Source: Polytrichum commune
Lineage: Eukaryota > Streptophyta > Polytrichopsida > Polytrichales > Polytrichaceae
Direction of reading: 5' to 3'
Assembly (NCBI GenBank): GCA_950295325.1
Contig: OX485806.1
Location: forward strand, 53,563,169 to 53,627,168
DNA length: 64,000 nucleotides
The notes under the pieces are model-generated. The model made no database searches, was not told the DNA's origin, and saw only the letters and a list, made by a program, of their open reading frames with translations. Made by a program: the position numbers and the translations under genes. Below are positions 41,718 to 53,868 of this stretch, one piece after another. Within the stretch, counting starts at the first letter, position 1. Each line of letters opens with the position of its first letter.

Positions 41718-42466
41718 CTAAAGCGGTGAAAACGGACACGGCGGAGCACGCGGCCACATTTATGTATGAAAACATAATTTGAAGGTTCGGAGTGCCAAAA
41801 ATTCTAGTGAGCGATTGGGGGAAGCATTTTTTGAATTCCTTAATTCGAGAAATGACCGATAAGTTTAAAATTGACCATCGCAAGACTACCCCTTACCACC
41901 CCCAAACCAACGGTCAAACGGAGCGAGTCAATGGCATCTTGGTAAGTATCCTACGCAAGATGGTTTTGGACTAAAAAAGGGATTGGGATACGAAATTAAC
42001 CGCGGCACTATAGGCATACCAGACAACCTACAAGGTGACTACCCACGCTACACCTATTTCATTGGTATACGGTTTAGAGGCCACACTTCCGATTGAGGAT
42101 GAAGTGGAATCACTTAGGGTGGCCATAGGTTCGCGACTTACCGAAAAACAATCCTTGAGGAATAGGCTCACCGACTTGGAGGACCTTGACGAGCGCAGAC
42201 GGACGACCGCTCAACACATCGAGGCGATTCAACGGCGAATAAAAATCATCTTCGACAAAAGGCATAAGAGAAGGGCACTCCAACCGGAAATGATGGTGAT
42301 GATACAAGACGCGCGAAAACTTGAGTTCCCTGCAAAATTTGACGCAGTTTGGTTGGGGCCTTACCTCGTGCATGTGGTTTTTCCCAATAACTTACTCCAA
42401 TTGAAAACCTTGAATGACGAACTCTTTCCTACCCGCCCTTCGGGGAGTAGGTGTAAGGAGTACTAG
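41718..42466 (+). pseudogene. Integrase C-part of the 10.3-kb element
   Basis: It continues the integrase core: Val-Ser-Asp-Trp-Gly with the second Asp (near 41810), Gln-Thr-Asn-Gly-Gln-Thr-Glu-Arg-Val-Asn with the catalytic Glu (near 41918), and a C-terminal Trp-Leu-Gly-Pro-Tyr and Gly-Ser-Arg-Cys-Lys-Glu-Tyr end (GPY module). Three in-frame stops occur (TGA near 41780, TAA near 41972, TAG near 42012) within about 240 bp, while the much longer upstream part has none. Confidence 0.85.
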
Positions 42467-42499
42467 GCTTGAATCGACACTTACCTTCAGAGTAAATTA

Positions 42500-43387
42500 T
42501 GTGAGCCCAAAATGGTGCCCACATGTGTTATTAACCCTTTGAAATCATTAGGAGTTACATTTTGATGTTTTATAATTATTCTCAAAAATATAAAAAGACT
42601 GAGGCTTGGTGGGAAGTTATGTTTAGGCCTTAGGCTTATGTAGTGTAGTTAATTAGAAGCTTAGCGGCATGAAGGAAGTTCTTTGGTTAGGTGAGTGTAG
42701 CATGTGGTGGATCAAGGGAGCTCCTTGAGTTTAAATATTTGAATTGGGATCCATCTTGTTGGTTTAGGAGTTGAAGGCTTAGCGGATAGGATAAGAGCAT
42801 ACGAAGTAGGCGAGGATCGAGGGGCTTACTTGGCGGATAGGATAAGAGCCTACAAAATAGGAGAGGATCGAGGGGTTTATCTTGAGCTTTGAGGGATGCT
42901 CACCCCTTCCCTTCTCCTATATATTCCTTTCTTTCACCTTCTTCATTCACTTGTGTTCCTATTCGATATCTCGTCCTTCGCGCTCTTCTATCTTGCACGT
43001 GTGGGTAAAGATGAAAGGTTCATACAAGGCCCCCTTACCCTCTGCTTCTCTCTCTCTCTCCCTTTTGTTGTTGCTCTCATAGAATTGAATTTTAGAATTA
43101 GAATTGTTTAGAATTAGAATAGAAGGATTAGTGGAATTAGTAGAATTCATAGAGACTTGTAGGGGACTTAGTAAGGTTAAGTGTAGTAGTTGGTCGACCC
43201 TTGAGAAGGCCAATGCTCTACCTATTCAAGAGACTAGCATTAATAAAGCATCATGATTTCAAGTGAGTTGGGAGTTTGTTGAGATGGAAATACATTCCAT
43301 GTTACCACGAGCTTTGGTATGACACATGTGATTCTCAAAACCATCACCCAAACAAGGACGCTTAAGGGTGGTGGGTTTGGCCTCACA
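42500..43387 (+). repeat. 3' LTR of the 10.3-kb element
   Basis: 888 bp. Compared with the 5' LTR it lacks about 56 bp between two GTGTGGGT words (33581-33650 in the 5' LTR; junction near 43000), plus a few smaller differences. TATA box TATATA at 42919-42924. Confidence 0.92.
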
Positions 43388-44224
43388 CCCAGCTCCATAG
43401 CCGGCACCTCAGCAATTCATCTCACTGCCTTGGGCAGATTTTGCCTCTCCCTTAGCCCTTCTCCGCATTGCGACCCATCAGGTTAATAACAGTAAGAATT
43501 TATGATTTCTCAGTTCGGTGTGCTGGTTGCGGTGTGTTGAGACTAGCTCCTCGGCGCTTCCTACAACTGATCACCGAGCTGCCTCTCCTCAAGAATCTAC
43601 GCCTGTAGCTACCAATTCATTAGTTTCCTCCCTTCTGGCCGCATCTGGAGGAAGTTGTTGGGCTCTGCCGCCATCGTTTCTTTCTTCCACAGCTCCTCCC
43701 CTCGGGGTTGGTTTTCCCCTCCAGCCTTGTGGATTCCAATTAGAAACAACCCCTTGCATGACTTCACACCGAGCCCACTCTCTCTTTCCCCGAATTACAG
43801 CCTTGTCAGCAACAACGTTGTGTAATCTCCAACTTCTCACCCTGCAACCCGATGCGGCAGAGCTCTGCGCTCCAGCCGCCACACTCTTTTCTGCTGCCTC
43901 CGAACCTCCTTGCTCAACCGCTAGCACAGTCTTCCGAGGAGCCGGAAAACTCTAGGGCCCGATGGACACCTGGACCCCCATCCCAAAACGAACAGAGTCC
44001 TAACACTAAAGCCGTTTGAGCATGGCATCCCTTAACTCTAACCAATTTAATTAACTAAGTATTATTTTTTTGCACTTTATAATTCAAACCAATAGCTTAA
44101 CAAAACAACAGTCTAACAAGGGAAACAACAACCCCATCTAATCCTCAACTGATTCAAGACATCCTTATTCTCATGTTTTAGTGTTTTATACAATTTAACA
44201 TGAATTGTGAGCATGAATTCGGGC
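43388..44224. other. Unassigned sequence right of the 10.3-kb element
   Basis: Continuation of 32485-33084. An open stretch at 43518-43955 is Ser/Ala/Pro-rich without any recognised domain, and an equally long open frame exists on the other strand, so I do not call a gene. It ends GGGCTCACA at 44224, an LTR-like end. Confidence 0.4.
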
Positions 44225-44472
44225 TCACAGAAGCCCAAGTGAAAAGAAAAGAAAATGTACAAAGGAGTACTTGGTAAAATGGTGAAGATACCATGAGGAA
44301 GAAACCACTTGGGTATCAGCAAGAAACATGGTGAACGCCAAGGAATTGGTGAAGCACTTTGAAGAAACTAGGGCTTAGGGTTCCAATAAAAAGAAGCGTA
44401 GGCATTGATGTGGACATCAATCTCCTTTAGTGGGGGAGAGACATTAGTAACACACTAAGCTTGGAGGCAATG
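44225..44472 (+). mobile_element. Family I 3' internal region, part 1
   Basis: Matches the reverse complement of 22865-23110 in the complete element (AAGCCCAAGTG, ACCATGAG, CCAAGGAATTGGT, CTCCTTTAGTGGGGGAGAGAC). Interrupted by the LTR at 44473 and resumes at 48550. Confidence 0.75.
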
Positions 44473-47400
44473 TGTGAGCCCAATATTATGCCCGCATATC
44501 AACTTAATCATAAAAAATACTAAAACCTTATAATTGTGTTTTCTTGAGTAGTCAAAAGGATAAAAAGGAGTGAGGAGTTAAAGTTTAGATTGAATTGAGT
44601 TAAGTGGTAAGTTAAAAGTTATGTGGGGCAAGAGGCCGAGGAGAATTAATGGTGGATCAAGTTGAGTAGTTAAGTGTGAGTTCTAGGGGGAGGTAAAATC
44701 AACTAAGGGAATGGGGAAGTGGAGTCTTAAAAAGGAAAAAGACCAAGGAAAGAGGCCTAACCCCGTTTTTCTTTTCAGGCTGCCCAAAAAATGCCAGGCA
44801 ACGCGAGAGAAAAAGAAAGGCTTGGAGGGGTCTCGGGAGGCAAGGGAAAATGTCTCATTATGCATGTTGGAGGCAAGGTGTGGAAGAGAGAGAAGGAGAG
44901 GAGGCGAAACCTGCCTCGTTGGGGATTGATGCAAGAAGAAGGAAGAAAGACCGCGGTCTAGGAATGTCCTCAAGAAGGGCGATAGGCACCGAGAAACGGT
45001 ATAGCTAACCATGGTTTCAAAAGGGTTGTGACGGGTGGCTGCCGAGTAGTCCTTCAATGGTTGACGCTATGATCAGGAAGAAGAGGGGGAAGGGGCAATG
45101 ACTACTAACTCTAGGGGTCGGAGCATCGAGATCCGAGTCCTCAATCCTAGCGGCACGCAGGCACGAGTGGGAGTTAGCTGAGGGAGGGTGGAGTAAGGTT
45201 GTAGCGGCCACAGATGAATTTGGATATCGGGTCATGGCTAGAGGAGCACGCCAGGGAGAGCAACTGCAAGGCGACACCCACGCGGCCGAGATTTCCTCTC
45301 CCTCTGCAGCCAAATATGAGCCCAAAATGAGATGCTCATATGTGTCCTAGGATTAGTGATCACACAGTAGTTAGTATTGGTGTTTTTATTAAAAATATAA
45401 AATATAAAAGGTGTGCTCTCGAAGCTTTGTTTTGACATTGGCACTTAGACTTTAGATCTAGGAACATTGTGTTATGGTTAAAGAGGATTTTGGGAAATCA
45501 ACTAGTAGGTGAATTTTAAGTTTATTTTGGGGTCTTATTAACTCTTCAAATCCAAAACCTTAAGCCTCACGGTTGGGTTGGAAGTGATTGATATAGGCAG
45601 CCGAAGTGTCTGCATAAGGGGTAGGTAGTATTAATTCTGGGAAGGGGGTACAATACCCTTAACAATTTTCGGGAGCAAGGCAGTTGGCAGTTATGAGGTT
45701 GTTGGCGGCGAGAAAAACTTCTTCGAAGCTAGGGGGAATAGGGGAGTTGCCGAGGGCGGAGCCCTAGAGCAACCGCGAATCTGTCTAGGTGTGGAAGGAA
45801 AAAAACTGGCTACCCAGGCAGTTGTTAGTTGATGTGAGAGGAAGGAGGAACGGAGAGACCAGTGGAGATTATAACCAGCAACCATTGCAAGGCCAGTGGA
45901 GTTGTGTGCATCGGGGAGCCTGCATTGGTGCCGAAGCCGTGGAAGTCAGGAAGTCAAGACATGGTCCTAATGGTCGATGACGGGGATTTCAATTCGTGAC
46001 GTGGAAGGTTTGATTGGCATTCAGTGCCATCCAGGGCAGCACATATCAGCTCAACACATTGGCTGTGAGTGTTGGTGAGTTAGTGGGATTCTCTGTGAGT
46101 GTGTGGAAAATTACGCGTTGAGAGGGATTAGTGATTTAAGGTTGAAATCAGTGAAGGGGGAACTCTGGTTTGGTTGCAACTGGGGAGGCGTGGAAGCACT
46201 GCCAAAATCAAGGCCGAAGCCACACATTGGGCGACAGCAGATAGCTGCCAAAAATTGATCGAAGGGTGGAGCTTCAGAGAGGCCTCAGTGGCCACCTCAG
46301 GCTCAAGGTGATATGAGTAAGATCTAGGGTGAAAGACAATATTGTGGAGGTGCTAGATCGGAATGGGAGCATGGCAGCTGGAGTGGTCAGAGTGTGATCT
46401 GAACCAGTGTTGGAAGGAAGTGATGCTACTCTGGAATTCTAAGGAGTTTAGGAGTTACTTGCTGGCCTCTTCCCCTTCGGGGATGACTCGACCAGATGTC
46501 AAGGGAGGTTCAGCCGTGCAGGCACTAGCCAAGATCTGGAACTGCACTGGCTCTAGTTCAAAATAAGCCTCCGGGTATCAGCTACCTCAGAAGGTGTAAG
46601 TCCGAGCTTCAACCTGGTCGGGGTATTGGCCGGGTATAAACCAGGAGGAAGGGCCTAGCTGTTGGGCTTAAGGCTGATCAGTTATAGAAGCTGGTGGCTA
46701 CTGGACTGGGAGGTCACGGGAGGAAGGCTCACCGGGACTGCCGGTACTTGGTAGGAATTAGGGAATAAAGGAAACTCTGGATTATAAGGGAAGAGGTTCC
46801 AACTAGTAGTATTTAGATTAGACATAGTTAATTATGACATATTCCTTAAGCCTAGATTTCAGAGTAGGAGCTAAACTAGTGTGTAGTTCATGTTGGTGTG
46901 TGTAGGACCACAAGGTGTGGAGCATTTCTAAATGTTGATTACTTTGTGACCTCTAATAAAGAGTTGAGTGTTTGAACAACCATCTTGGAGTGGTGGAAGG
47001 GATGGAGCCTAAAAGTTAGAGACTCATAGGAGGACATGTGAGCCTTAACCTCCTACCTGGACTAGGACGCAATGAAAGGTGGGGGTTTAGGGCTGACACC
47101 ACACTACTCAAACGGATGGGAGGAACACTAACGAAATGCGAGGCTAGATCTTATTGCCAAGTGCATGCACCAGTGAGGATGATTCGGGTCATTTTACATT
47201 CTTTTGCTATTGAGTGAGTGAATCTGCCGCAAAAATCTATGTTCATGTGATCGAAGATCGCGAGGGGACTGCAAGGGCTTTCGGATGGGGGCATGGTGTT
47301 GTTGTTTATTGTAGGAATGGGGAATAGAGACGGAGTGTAGACGTCGTTGAGGGATGTGTCGGTTGCGGCGATTAAAAAAGGGGTAGCTGAGAGGAAGTCG

Positions 47401-48549
47401 GTTGGGGAGAGAGGGCGAGATTGAGACCTGAGTACTGAGTTGGTAGATCGTGGACTGGGCCACACGGATGAGGTCGCAATTGTGGTAGTTCTACCACTAC
47501 AAAAGGTTCGGCGAAATGAACGCAGTCGAGACAAGAAGGATGCATTCAAATGGGCGCGGGGTGTAGGTACAGTTGGGAAGAAACGCACCGGGAGAACGTT
47601 GTGGAACTGCATATAACTGTTGGTGTGGGTGTTAGAATTAATCTTCTCTTAATTTGCTCCTTCTGAATGATTGATGCTGAGCAATGTGGATTGTTGCCTC
47701 GACCTGTGTCGAGTGATTGAGGGCAACAACGGCACACATTTTCATGTGTGTGCTCTTCAGATAAAAAAGAAAAGCCTAGGTCGGCACATTGCAGGGGGGT
47801 TACATTGTCTCCATGCTACCGTACTGCCTTCGGATCATTTGTCCTCGTGGTCCGGGTGTGTTCTTTTTTTTCTCTCACAGACTTGCAGAGGATTGATTAG
47901 TCATCTTAGCAGCCAACAACATTATGCCATACCTTACAATTGTGGGTTTCTTCCCCCGAATATAGGTGTTGTGAGGGAGGTCCATGCATTTCTCACCCCC
48001 TGAGTCGGTAGGATGAGATTTGTTGGGTGTGTGAGGCCGTGCCAGGGTAGGAAGGGTTGCCTCCAACAATGTAGACACGCAAGACAAGGCCGCTGTTATA
48101 GGTGTCAATGCAATCAGCTTACCTGGAATCCTCGACCCCGTCCATGAGGGTGTCGAGCAACCATTAGCACCCCCCATAACAACCATTGTAGGGGACTGCA
48201 GCCAATGTAGCCTGCAGCTGCTTGTCGACCGGATACTCGAGGAGGCAGGAGTCAGTGGGACGCCTGGGGCTTTGAAAACTTGGATTGCATTGTGGGTGGA
48301 AATTGGGATCCCCAGGGTAGAGTATGAAGGGAATTGTATAGGTTAGTTCTTGGATGGACTTTGTGTGGCAACCAAGCATTTGTAAATGCTACCATGAGTA
48401 ATAAAATAGGGTGTTATACACACCACTTCTCCCACTTCAATTGAATTGCTTGTGTACTTGCATATGAGAAGGTTAGGCTTAGGATGTGGCACATGATCCC
48501 CCACTCGGACTAGGACGCAATTGAAGGGTGGGGGTGAGTGTGGCTCACA
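44473..48549 (+). mobile_element. Long LTR (TGTGAGCCC family), TSD CAATG, with nested LTR
   Basis: Starts TGTGAGCCCAATATTATG, ends AGTGTGGCTCACA. The TSD CAATG is exact (44468-44472, 48550-48554), and family I sequence is continuous across it. Without the nested copy it is about 2.3 kb. It shares with the 10.3-kb element's LTR the start and an end of type ACTAGGACG...GGGTGG...CTCACA. An AATAAAATAGGG polyadenylation-type signal is near 48400. Reading frames inside it (for example 47151-47612) are not conserved in its relatives and are not called. Confidence 0.85.
45315..47098 (+). mobile_element. LTR nested inside the long LTR
   Basis: Starts TATGAGCCCAAAATGAGATG and ends GGGGGTTTAGGGCTGACA, 1784 bp. 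The flanks are CCAAA (45310-45314) and CCACA (47099-47103), a TSD with one change. It has the ACTAGGACGCAAT motif near its end, as in its host LTR. Confidence 0.75.
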
Positions 48550-48907
48550 CAATGTCGTCCACAACATGTACTTGTTTTTTGGCTTAAGGCAATAAAGTCC
48601 AACTTTAGTGGTGCAAAAAGAAAAGTATGAGATAAGGTCCTAGTCTTGTACTTGTGTTTGGTTAGTGGAAGAGGGGGAATACACATGCCAAACTAGGTTG
48701 GGTAAGCCGAGTAATTGGGGGCCATGGATTGGAGGGGCTCTGGAAAAAATCAAGAAATCTCTTAGCCATGGGCATGTTCGAGCGGGGACAAGGTGAGTTA
48801 TAAAAGTGCTACCCGTGAGCTAACGTGAGTTGGCGCATGGGAGTCATGAACCCATGTCTTGAAAGACCAAAATGGGAACCGAGTCGGGCGGGACTTGGCA
48901 ATACCCC
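48550..48907 (+). mobile_element. Family I 3' internal region, part 2
   Basis: Continues part 1 and matches the reverse complement of about 22500-22860 (TGCAAA-AGAAAAGTA, GGTAAGCCGAGTAATTGGGG, GGGAACCGAGTCGGGCGGGACTTGGCA). It is cut at 48907 by the end of Mutator-like copy 2. Confidence 0.75.
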
Positions 48908-49539
48908 GGACGACACTCCTATGTGAGCGGTGAGCGGAGAGGAAGTAAGAGTAGTAAACTTCCTAAACTAAATTTAGAAATATTAAATATATTTTTTGAA
49001 AATAATCAAAATATTCCATATTCTCCAAAAATATTAAAAATTTATGACCTATTTCCGTGGAATGTATGAGTTATAAATTAAATAAAAAAACCCTAAATTT
49101 GAAATGGTCTCATTGAGTTTGGAAACCATGAACTGCTAAAATGATAGGAAAATTGTAATATAATATATAAGTATATGATAGAAAGCAATGATGATCCCAA
49201 GAAAAAATAAATGAATTTTTTTTTTGAGATTGGTATAATTAAAAAATGAATCAATCAAAATACAAAGGGCGACCAACTTGCTTCGTTTTTATTCCATCAC
49301 TTTTGTCTTTGTCCTTTGTGTGAGTCAACTCTAGAGCTTGGACTGCAACAATTATTGTTTGTGGTCGAAGAAATTATCTTGAGCTGAATATATATGAGGT
49401 TATAATTTAGACTCATATCCAATATGAATGAAGAAACACATGTACACAATGGGAGAGGAGAGAGACATGTTTGCTGGCCTATGATGGGAGAAGGAGATTG
49501 GAAGTCTAGGAGATCCCCATGTTTTTTTTAATCCATCCC
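48908..49539. mobile_element. Mutator-like element copy 2, left terminal part
   Basis: Begins GGACGACACTCCTATGTGAGCGGTGAGCGGAGAGG, recognisably like the left end of copy 1 (TATGCGAGCG...GCGGA). The rest is AT-rich and non-coding (CCTATTTCCGTGGAATG near 49050 recalls CCTATAACCGTGGATCC of copy 1). It is followed by an LTR and then by the transposase C-terminus in the expected orientation. This copy inserted into family I sequence. Confidence 0.55.
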
Positions 49540-49739
49540 TGTGAGCCCTAAATAGTGCTCACATTGTTCTCTAACCATTAGGAGTTGCTAATGTCTTGAA
49601 TATGCGCTTACTTGAACCATCTAAGGATTAAGAAGGGCGAAGGGTCAAAAGCCTTGGTTAGATTAAATTAAAGGGTGAATAAGAGCTAGGAAGGGCAATA
49701 AACCTTAGAGGAGTAATGAGGAGTGAAAAACATAAGTGA

Positions 49740-50025
49740 TTAAGGGTGAGTCTAGTAAAAAACATATTAAAAACAACCTAGCAATACCAATAGAATAATA
49801 GAAGGGGTCATACCAATGACCATTATTTATTGAATGATATGTACACGATAGCTCAGGAAGAGGGGTAGGAGCCGGTTGGTTGATACTATTTTCCTGCCTA
49901 GAAATCACTAGCCAAGTCATGCGTAATACACTAAACGGTCAGACGACTCAACGGGAATCGAACCCGGACCGTCTAAGTGTAATACTAACATCCTTCCTCA
50001 ACCAACCAAGGAAACATGACTTGGT
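49740..50025 (-). repeat. tRNA-derived SINE-like segment
   Basis: The minus strand has TTGGTTGGTTGAGGAAGG (A-box-like) and, about 35 bases on, GGGTTCGATTCCCG, a perfect B box with paired flanks. It ends in T-rich TTGTTTTTAATATGTTTTTTAC, as in plant SINEs. The anticodon stem does not pair, so it is not a functional tRNA gene. Confidence 0.5.
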
Positions 50026-50540
50026 GACCACAACCACTACAAACCTCAACTTATATCATGACACGAGCGTGATTACTTGCTAACAACTATGGTGGGTTAT
50101 TTTCATTTTATCTTATTCATCCATCTATCTATCAATGAGTTTAGTTATCTAGGAGTCTAGGGGGAGAAGAAGTCAAGAGAAGAAAAGGGAAAGTGGGTTT
50201 GGAAGGGGGAGAGGCCAAGGGAAAAGGTCTCAACCCGTTTTTTCTCTCGGGCGGCCCGAAAGATGCCGGGCAACTCGGGAAAAAGGGTAGAGGTTGGAGG
50301 GGTCTCGGGAGGTAGGAGGTAGAGGGCTCATTATGCATGTCTAGGAGAAGAGGAGGAGAAGGAGAAGGGGAGAAGGGCGAAGCCCTGCTCCGTTGGGTTC
50401 CGAAGGGTGTGGCTGGAAGAAGGAGATCGGTGGTAAGAGGGGAGTGCCGCCTCAACCTAGAGGTGTGCACAACCGTCTGGTCTCGTAGAGGAATGGGAAT
50501 TGGTTCAGGGTAATAGAGCTCATGCTTACGGCACACCAGT

Positions 50541-51512
50541 TGTCGCGCACCTCTCCATGAGGAGTGCCCGAAACACCATGGGCACAAGGGGGACCCCGGA
50601 GTGACACCCGGGACTTGTGGCGCCGTTGGTGAGAGGGCCCAAGTGATCCTAGTGTGGGTGAGGTCCCCGGGCGTTGGGAACGCCTCCCATCCACGAAGAC
50701 TAGGAGGCACAAGGGTAAGGCCATGAGCTATGCGTAGCTCATGGCGTGGTGATTCTAGAATGCTCAAGAACACCTCAATCCGAGGTGTGAGCTAGGAGTT
50801 ATGGCCATTTGAGTGGGGCGCTGTCCCGGGACAGCGCCCAGGTACAGCAGTGCCTGGGAGTGATTCCCGGGACTGCCAAGGTTCAAACAGGCATAACTTC
50901 CTCACCACTTGCCCGAATGGGGCAAGTGAGGAGTCCATCGGCATCTACTTGAAGCGTAGATGAGGATGGAGTGGTTGGTTGTTATGATCAGACATCATAC
51001 AAGGAAGTTATGATGGTCTGAAGCTGCTGGGGGGTTCTAGGCCCCGCGGCTAAGGGAAAATGTCCACTTGGCCCCAACTCTTGGTAGAGAGACAAGAGGT
51101 TGGTTGACGGTGGGGTAGGGGCCCCGCGTGAAGTCCTAGAGGCTTATATGGGTGAGGTGGTGTGGCCTCACCCACCCGATGCCGAACGGCAAGGCCTCCA
51201 TGGGCTTTGGCCTATTGTGAGGCCATAGTTGCCTAGTATGCTTCGGGTTGTTGTAGTGTTGCTCCGGCAACGCGATGATCAACATAGGATTGGACTTCCA
51301 TGGATGGAAGTCCACATTGGGGAAATGGGTTACCGATTAAGGGGTGAGTCCCGAAAGCAAAGTAGGAGGGTTGGTTCCCTCCTATGAACTATTGGTCCGG
51401 GGTAAGAGGAGCTATCCATTAGCATGGCGGAATGCGAATGGTTAGCGCTCGTAACCTTTGCTAGAAACGAAAATTGGCAAGATTGTTAAGGGACCTAGCA
51501 AGGGTTGCGACA
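50541..51512 (+). mobile_element. Family I solo LTR, TSD CCAGT
   Basis: TGTCGCGCACC...GGGTTGCGACA, 972 bp. The TSD CCAGT is exact (50536-50540, 51513-51517). Close to the LTRs of the complete element. The palindrome lies at 50816-50839. Confidence 0.95.
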
Positions 51513-52875
51513 CCAGTAGCTAGGGAGAAAGAGAGGGGTCGATCAATAGATGACCCTGAATTGGGTAAGAGGGAGCGGTGAAGCCAGTACGAACCCCGGC
51601 AAGAACTGGAGCGAGCAGGAGTAGAAAAGAAGGACTTGTTGATGCTTATGCAAAACAGGGCTACCGGGTGAGCCGAAGAAGAGGAGGAATCGGCGGAATC
51701 CGGGTTATCAACATGATCGAATAAGGGATCCGAGACACCCAGGGGGATTCGGGGAGCTTAGTCATGCCACATCCAGGATGGAGTAAGAGCGATCAGAGGT
51801 TGCACATTGGAAGTGGCACGTAGGTGCAGAGCTGCCGGATGGAGCTAGAGAGAAGAAAGGGATGCAGGGTGCGAAGCACACCCACATTGAGATCGGGTAG
51901 AACCGATCACTACGGCCGCAGGGTGGTTTCAATGGAGACAGGTGAAGGTGGTCGGAGAGATGAAACGGGGATTGCTTGCCTCGAACGCACTCCGTTCACC
52001 TCATTGATCAGGTATCTAGATGCGTTGTCAGTTTCCACTGAATTTTGCTAAGTCAATGGTTGGTTACCCGAAAGCTTCACCGAATATCGCGGGACAGTGA
52101 GGTTGGCCGAGGAGAGGAAGAGCACGGTGGAGTAGCTCGGAAGCGGATGGACCCATATTTGGGAATAGGAATGACCGTGTTAGGATGGGACTATTAGTGA
52201 AGGGGATGTGAGATCGGGAGTACAGAAGGTGATGTTAAGTGTTGGGGGACACGCGGTTGAAGCTTGTAGGATTAGCTCAGTGCACTGCTGTTTTGAACGG
52301 CAGGAACGTTCATGGCGTTGGGCTGGATAGACAGTTGATCACTACGCAACGTCGGAAGAAGAGGCACTGAGCCAGGGAGAGAGGAGGAAGCAAGAACAGG
52401 TGGTAGGAACTAGATCGGTATGCAACCATTGACAAATGCATGAATGAGGATTGGAAGGAGGGAATTTGATTGGCCACTGAGATGTGGGTGAGAAGGGAAT
52501 TAGGCGGTTGTGCAGGCAGGGAGGGTTCTTAAGTCATCAATTTTGCTAACCAAATATAAATCTTGGCAACGGGGCGGAGTTGAATGAGATTGGCAGGGCG
52601 GCAGAAGGATTGAAGGACTTCTCAGCTGAGCGAGCTCCTACTGTGGGGTTTGCTGGGACCGGGGCATGTGGTTAACAGGTTGGGAGGTGGCACAGATGCC
52701 TGCACATCATGGTGTCGAAGTTTTGGCATCAAGGTCCGGAGGGTGAATTCAGGCGGTGTCTAGGCAAGGCGAAGGTGTAGAGTTGCTGCCCAAGCCGACC
52801 TCTGGCAGCTGGGGGTGATTCGGGATCAGGTAAGTGGCGAGGGGGTTACATGGTGGGGAGTGCAAGCAGCCTAAC

Positions 52876-53868
52876 TGTTGCAACCGTTGCTAGCCCCCCT
52901 TGACCATCTTGACAATTTTCATTTCCTAGCAAAGGTTACGAGCGCTAACCCTTCGCATACCGCCATGCTAATGGTTAGCTCCTCTCACCCCGGACCTTAT
53001 TGTTCATAGGAGGGTAACCAACCCTCCTACTTTGCTTTCGGGACTCACCCCTTCAATTGGTAACCAACCCCTTTAATCGGTTACCAATCCTTAGATGTGG
53101 ACTTCCATCCATGGAAGTCCAATCCCATGTTGATCATCGCGTTGCCGGAGCAACACTACAACAACCCGAACCATACTAGGCAACTATGGCCTCACATTAG
53201 GCCAATGCCAATGGAGGCCGTGCCGTTCGGCCTCGGGTGGGTGAGGCCACACCACCTCACCCATATAAGCCTCTAGGACTTTACACGGGGCCCCTACCCC
53301 ATCAACCAACCTCTTGTCTCTCCACCAAGAGTTGGGGCCAAGTGGACATTCTCCCTTAGCCGCTGGGCTAAGAAGCCTCTAGCAGCTTCAGACCATCATA
53401 ACTTCCTTGTATGATGTCCGATGCTAGCAACCAACCATTCCATCTTCATCTACGTTTCACGTAGATGAAGATGGACTCCTCACTTGCTCCATTTGGGCAA
53501 GCTATGAGGACGTTATGCCTCTTTGAACCTTGGCAGTCCCGGGAGTCACTCCCAGGCACTGCTGAACCAGGGCGCTGTCCCGGGACAGCGCCCCACTCAA
53601 ATGGCCATAACTCCTAGCTCACACCTCGGATTGAGGTGTTCTTGAGCATTCTAGAATCACCACGCGATGATCTACGCATAGCTCATGGCCTTATCCTTGT
53701 GCCTCCTGGTCTCCGTGGGTGGGAGGCGTTCCCAACGCCCGGGGCCCTCACCCACACTAGAATCACTTGGGCCCTCTCACCAACGGCGCCACAAGTCCCG
53801 GGTGTCACTCCGGGGTCCCCCTTGTGCCCAGGGTGTTTCGGGCACTCCTCATGGAGAGGTGCGCGACA
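52876..53868 (-). mobile_element. Family I solo LTR, TSD CTAAC
   Basis: TGTTGCAACCG...GTGCGCGACA, 993 bp. The TSD CTAAC is exact (52871-52875, 53869-53873). A short local duplication of the GGTAACCAACCCCTT segment near 53050-53090 explains the extra length. The palindrome lies at 53570-53593. Confidence 0.94.

Larger units (their letters stand above)
33085..43387 (+). mobile_element. Complete 10.3-kb Ty3/gypsy element, TSD CCCAG
   Basis: LTRs 33085-34044 (960 bp) and 42500-43387 (888 bp) start TGTGAGCCC and end GGCCTCACA. The TSD CCCAG is exact (33080-33084, 43388-43392). Internal order is leader, gag with a zinc knuckle, protease, RT, RNase H, integrase with a GPY-type end and no visible chromodomain, which fits a non-chromovirus Ty3/gypsy. 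A family I solo LTR (40745-41717) is nested in integrase. No purine tract is visible next to the 3' LTR. LTR differences are frequent enough to call it older than the 21143-28275 element. Confidence 0.93.

Noticed and set aside
43518-43955. Ser/Ala/Pro-rich open frame of 145 codons
   Set aside because: An open frame of similar length exists on the opposite strand, no domain is visible, and the region looks like LTR or leader sequence next to the 10.3-kb element.
47151-47612. 153-codon open frame on the minus strand
   Set aside because: It lies inside an LTR and has no counterpart in related LTRs; composition alone can explain it.
49930-50010. tRNA gene
   Set aside because: The B box is perfect, but the anticodon and acceptor stems do not pair; a SINE head fits better.
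50141-50773. 210-codon open frame on the minus strand
   Set aside because: It crosses the border between a solo LTR (from 50541) and its host LTR, so it cannot be an ancestral gene.
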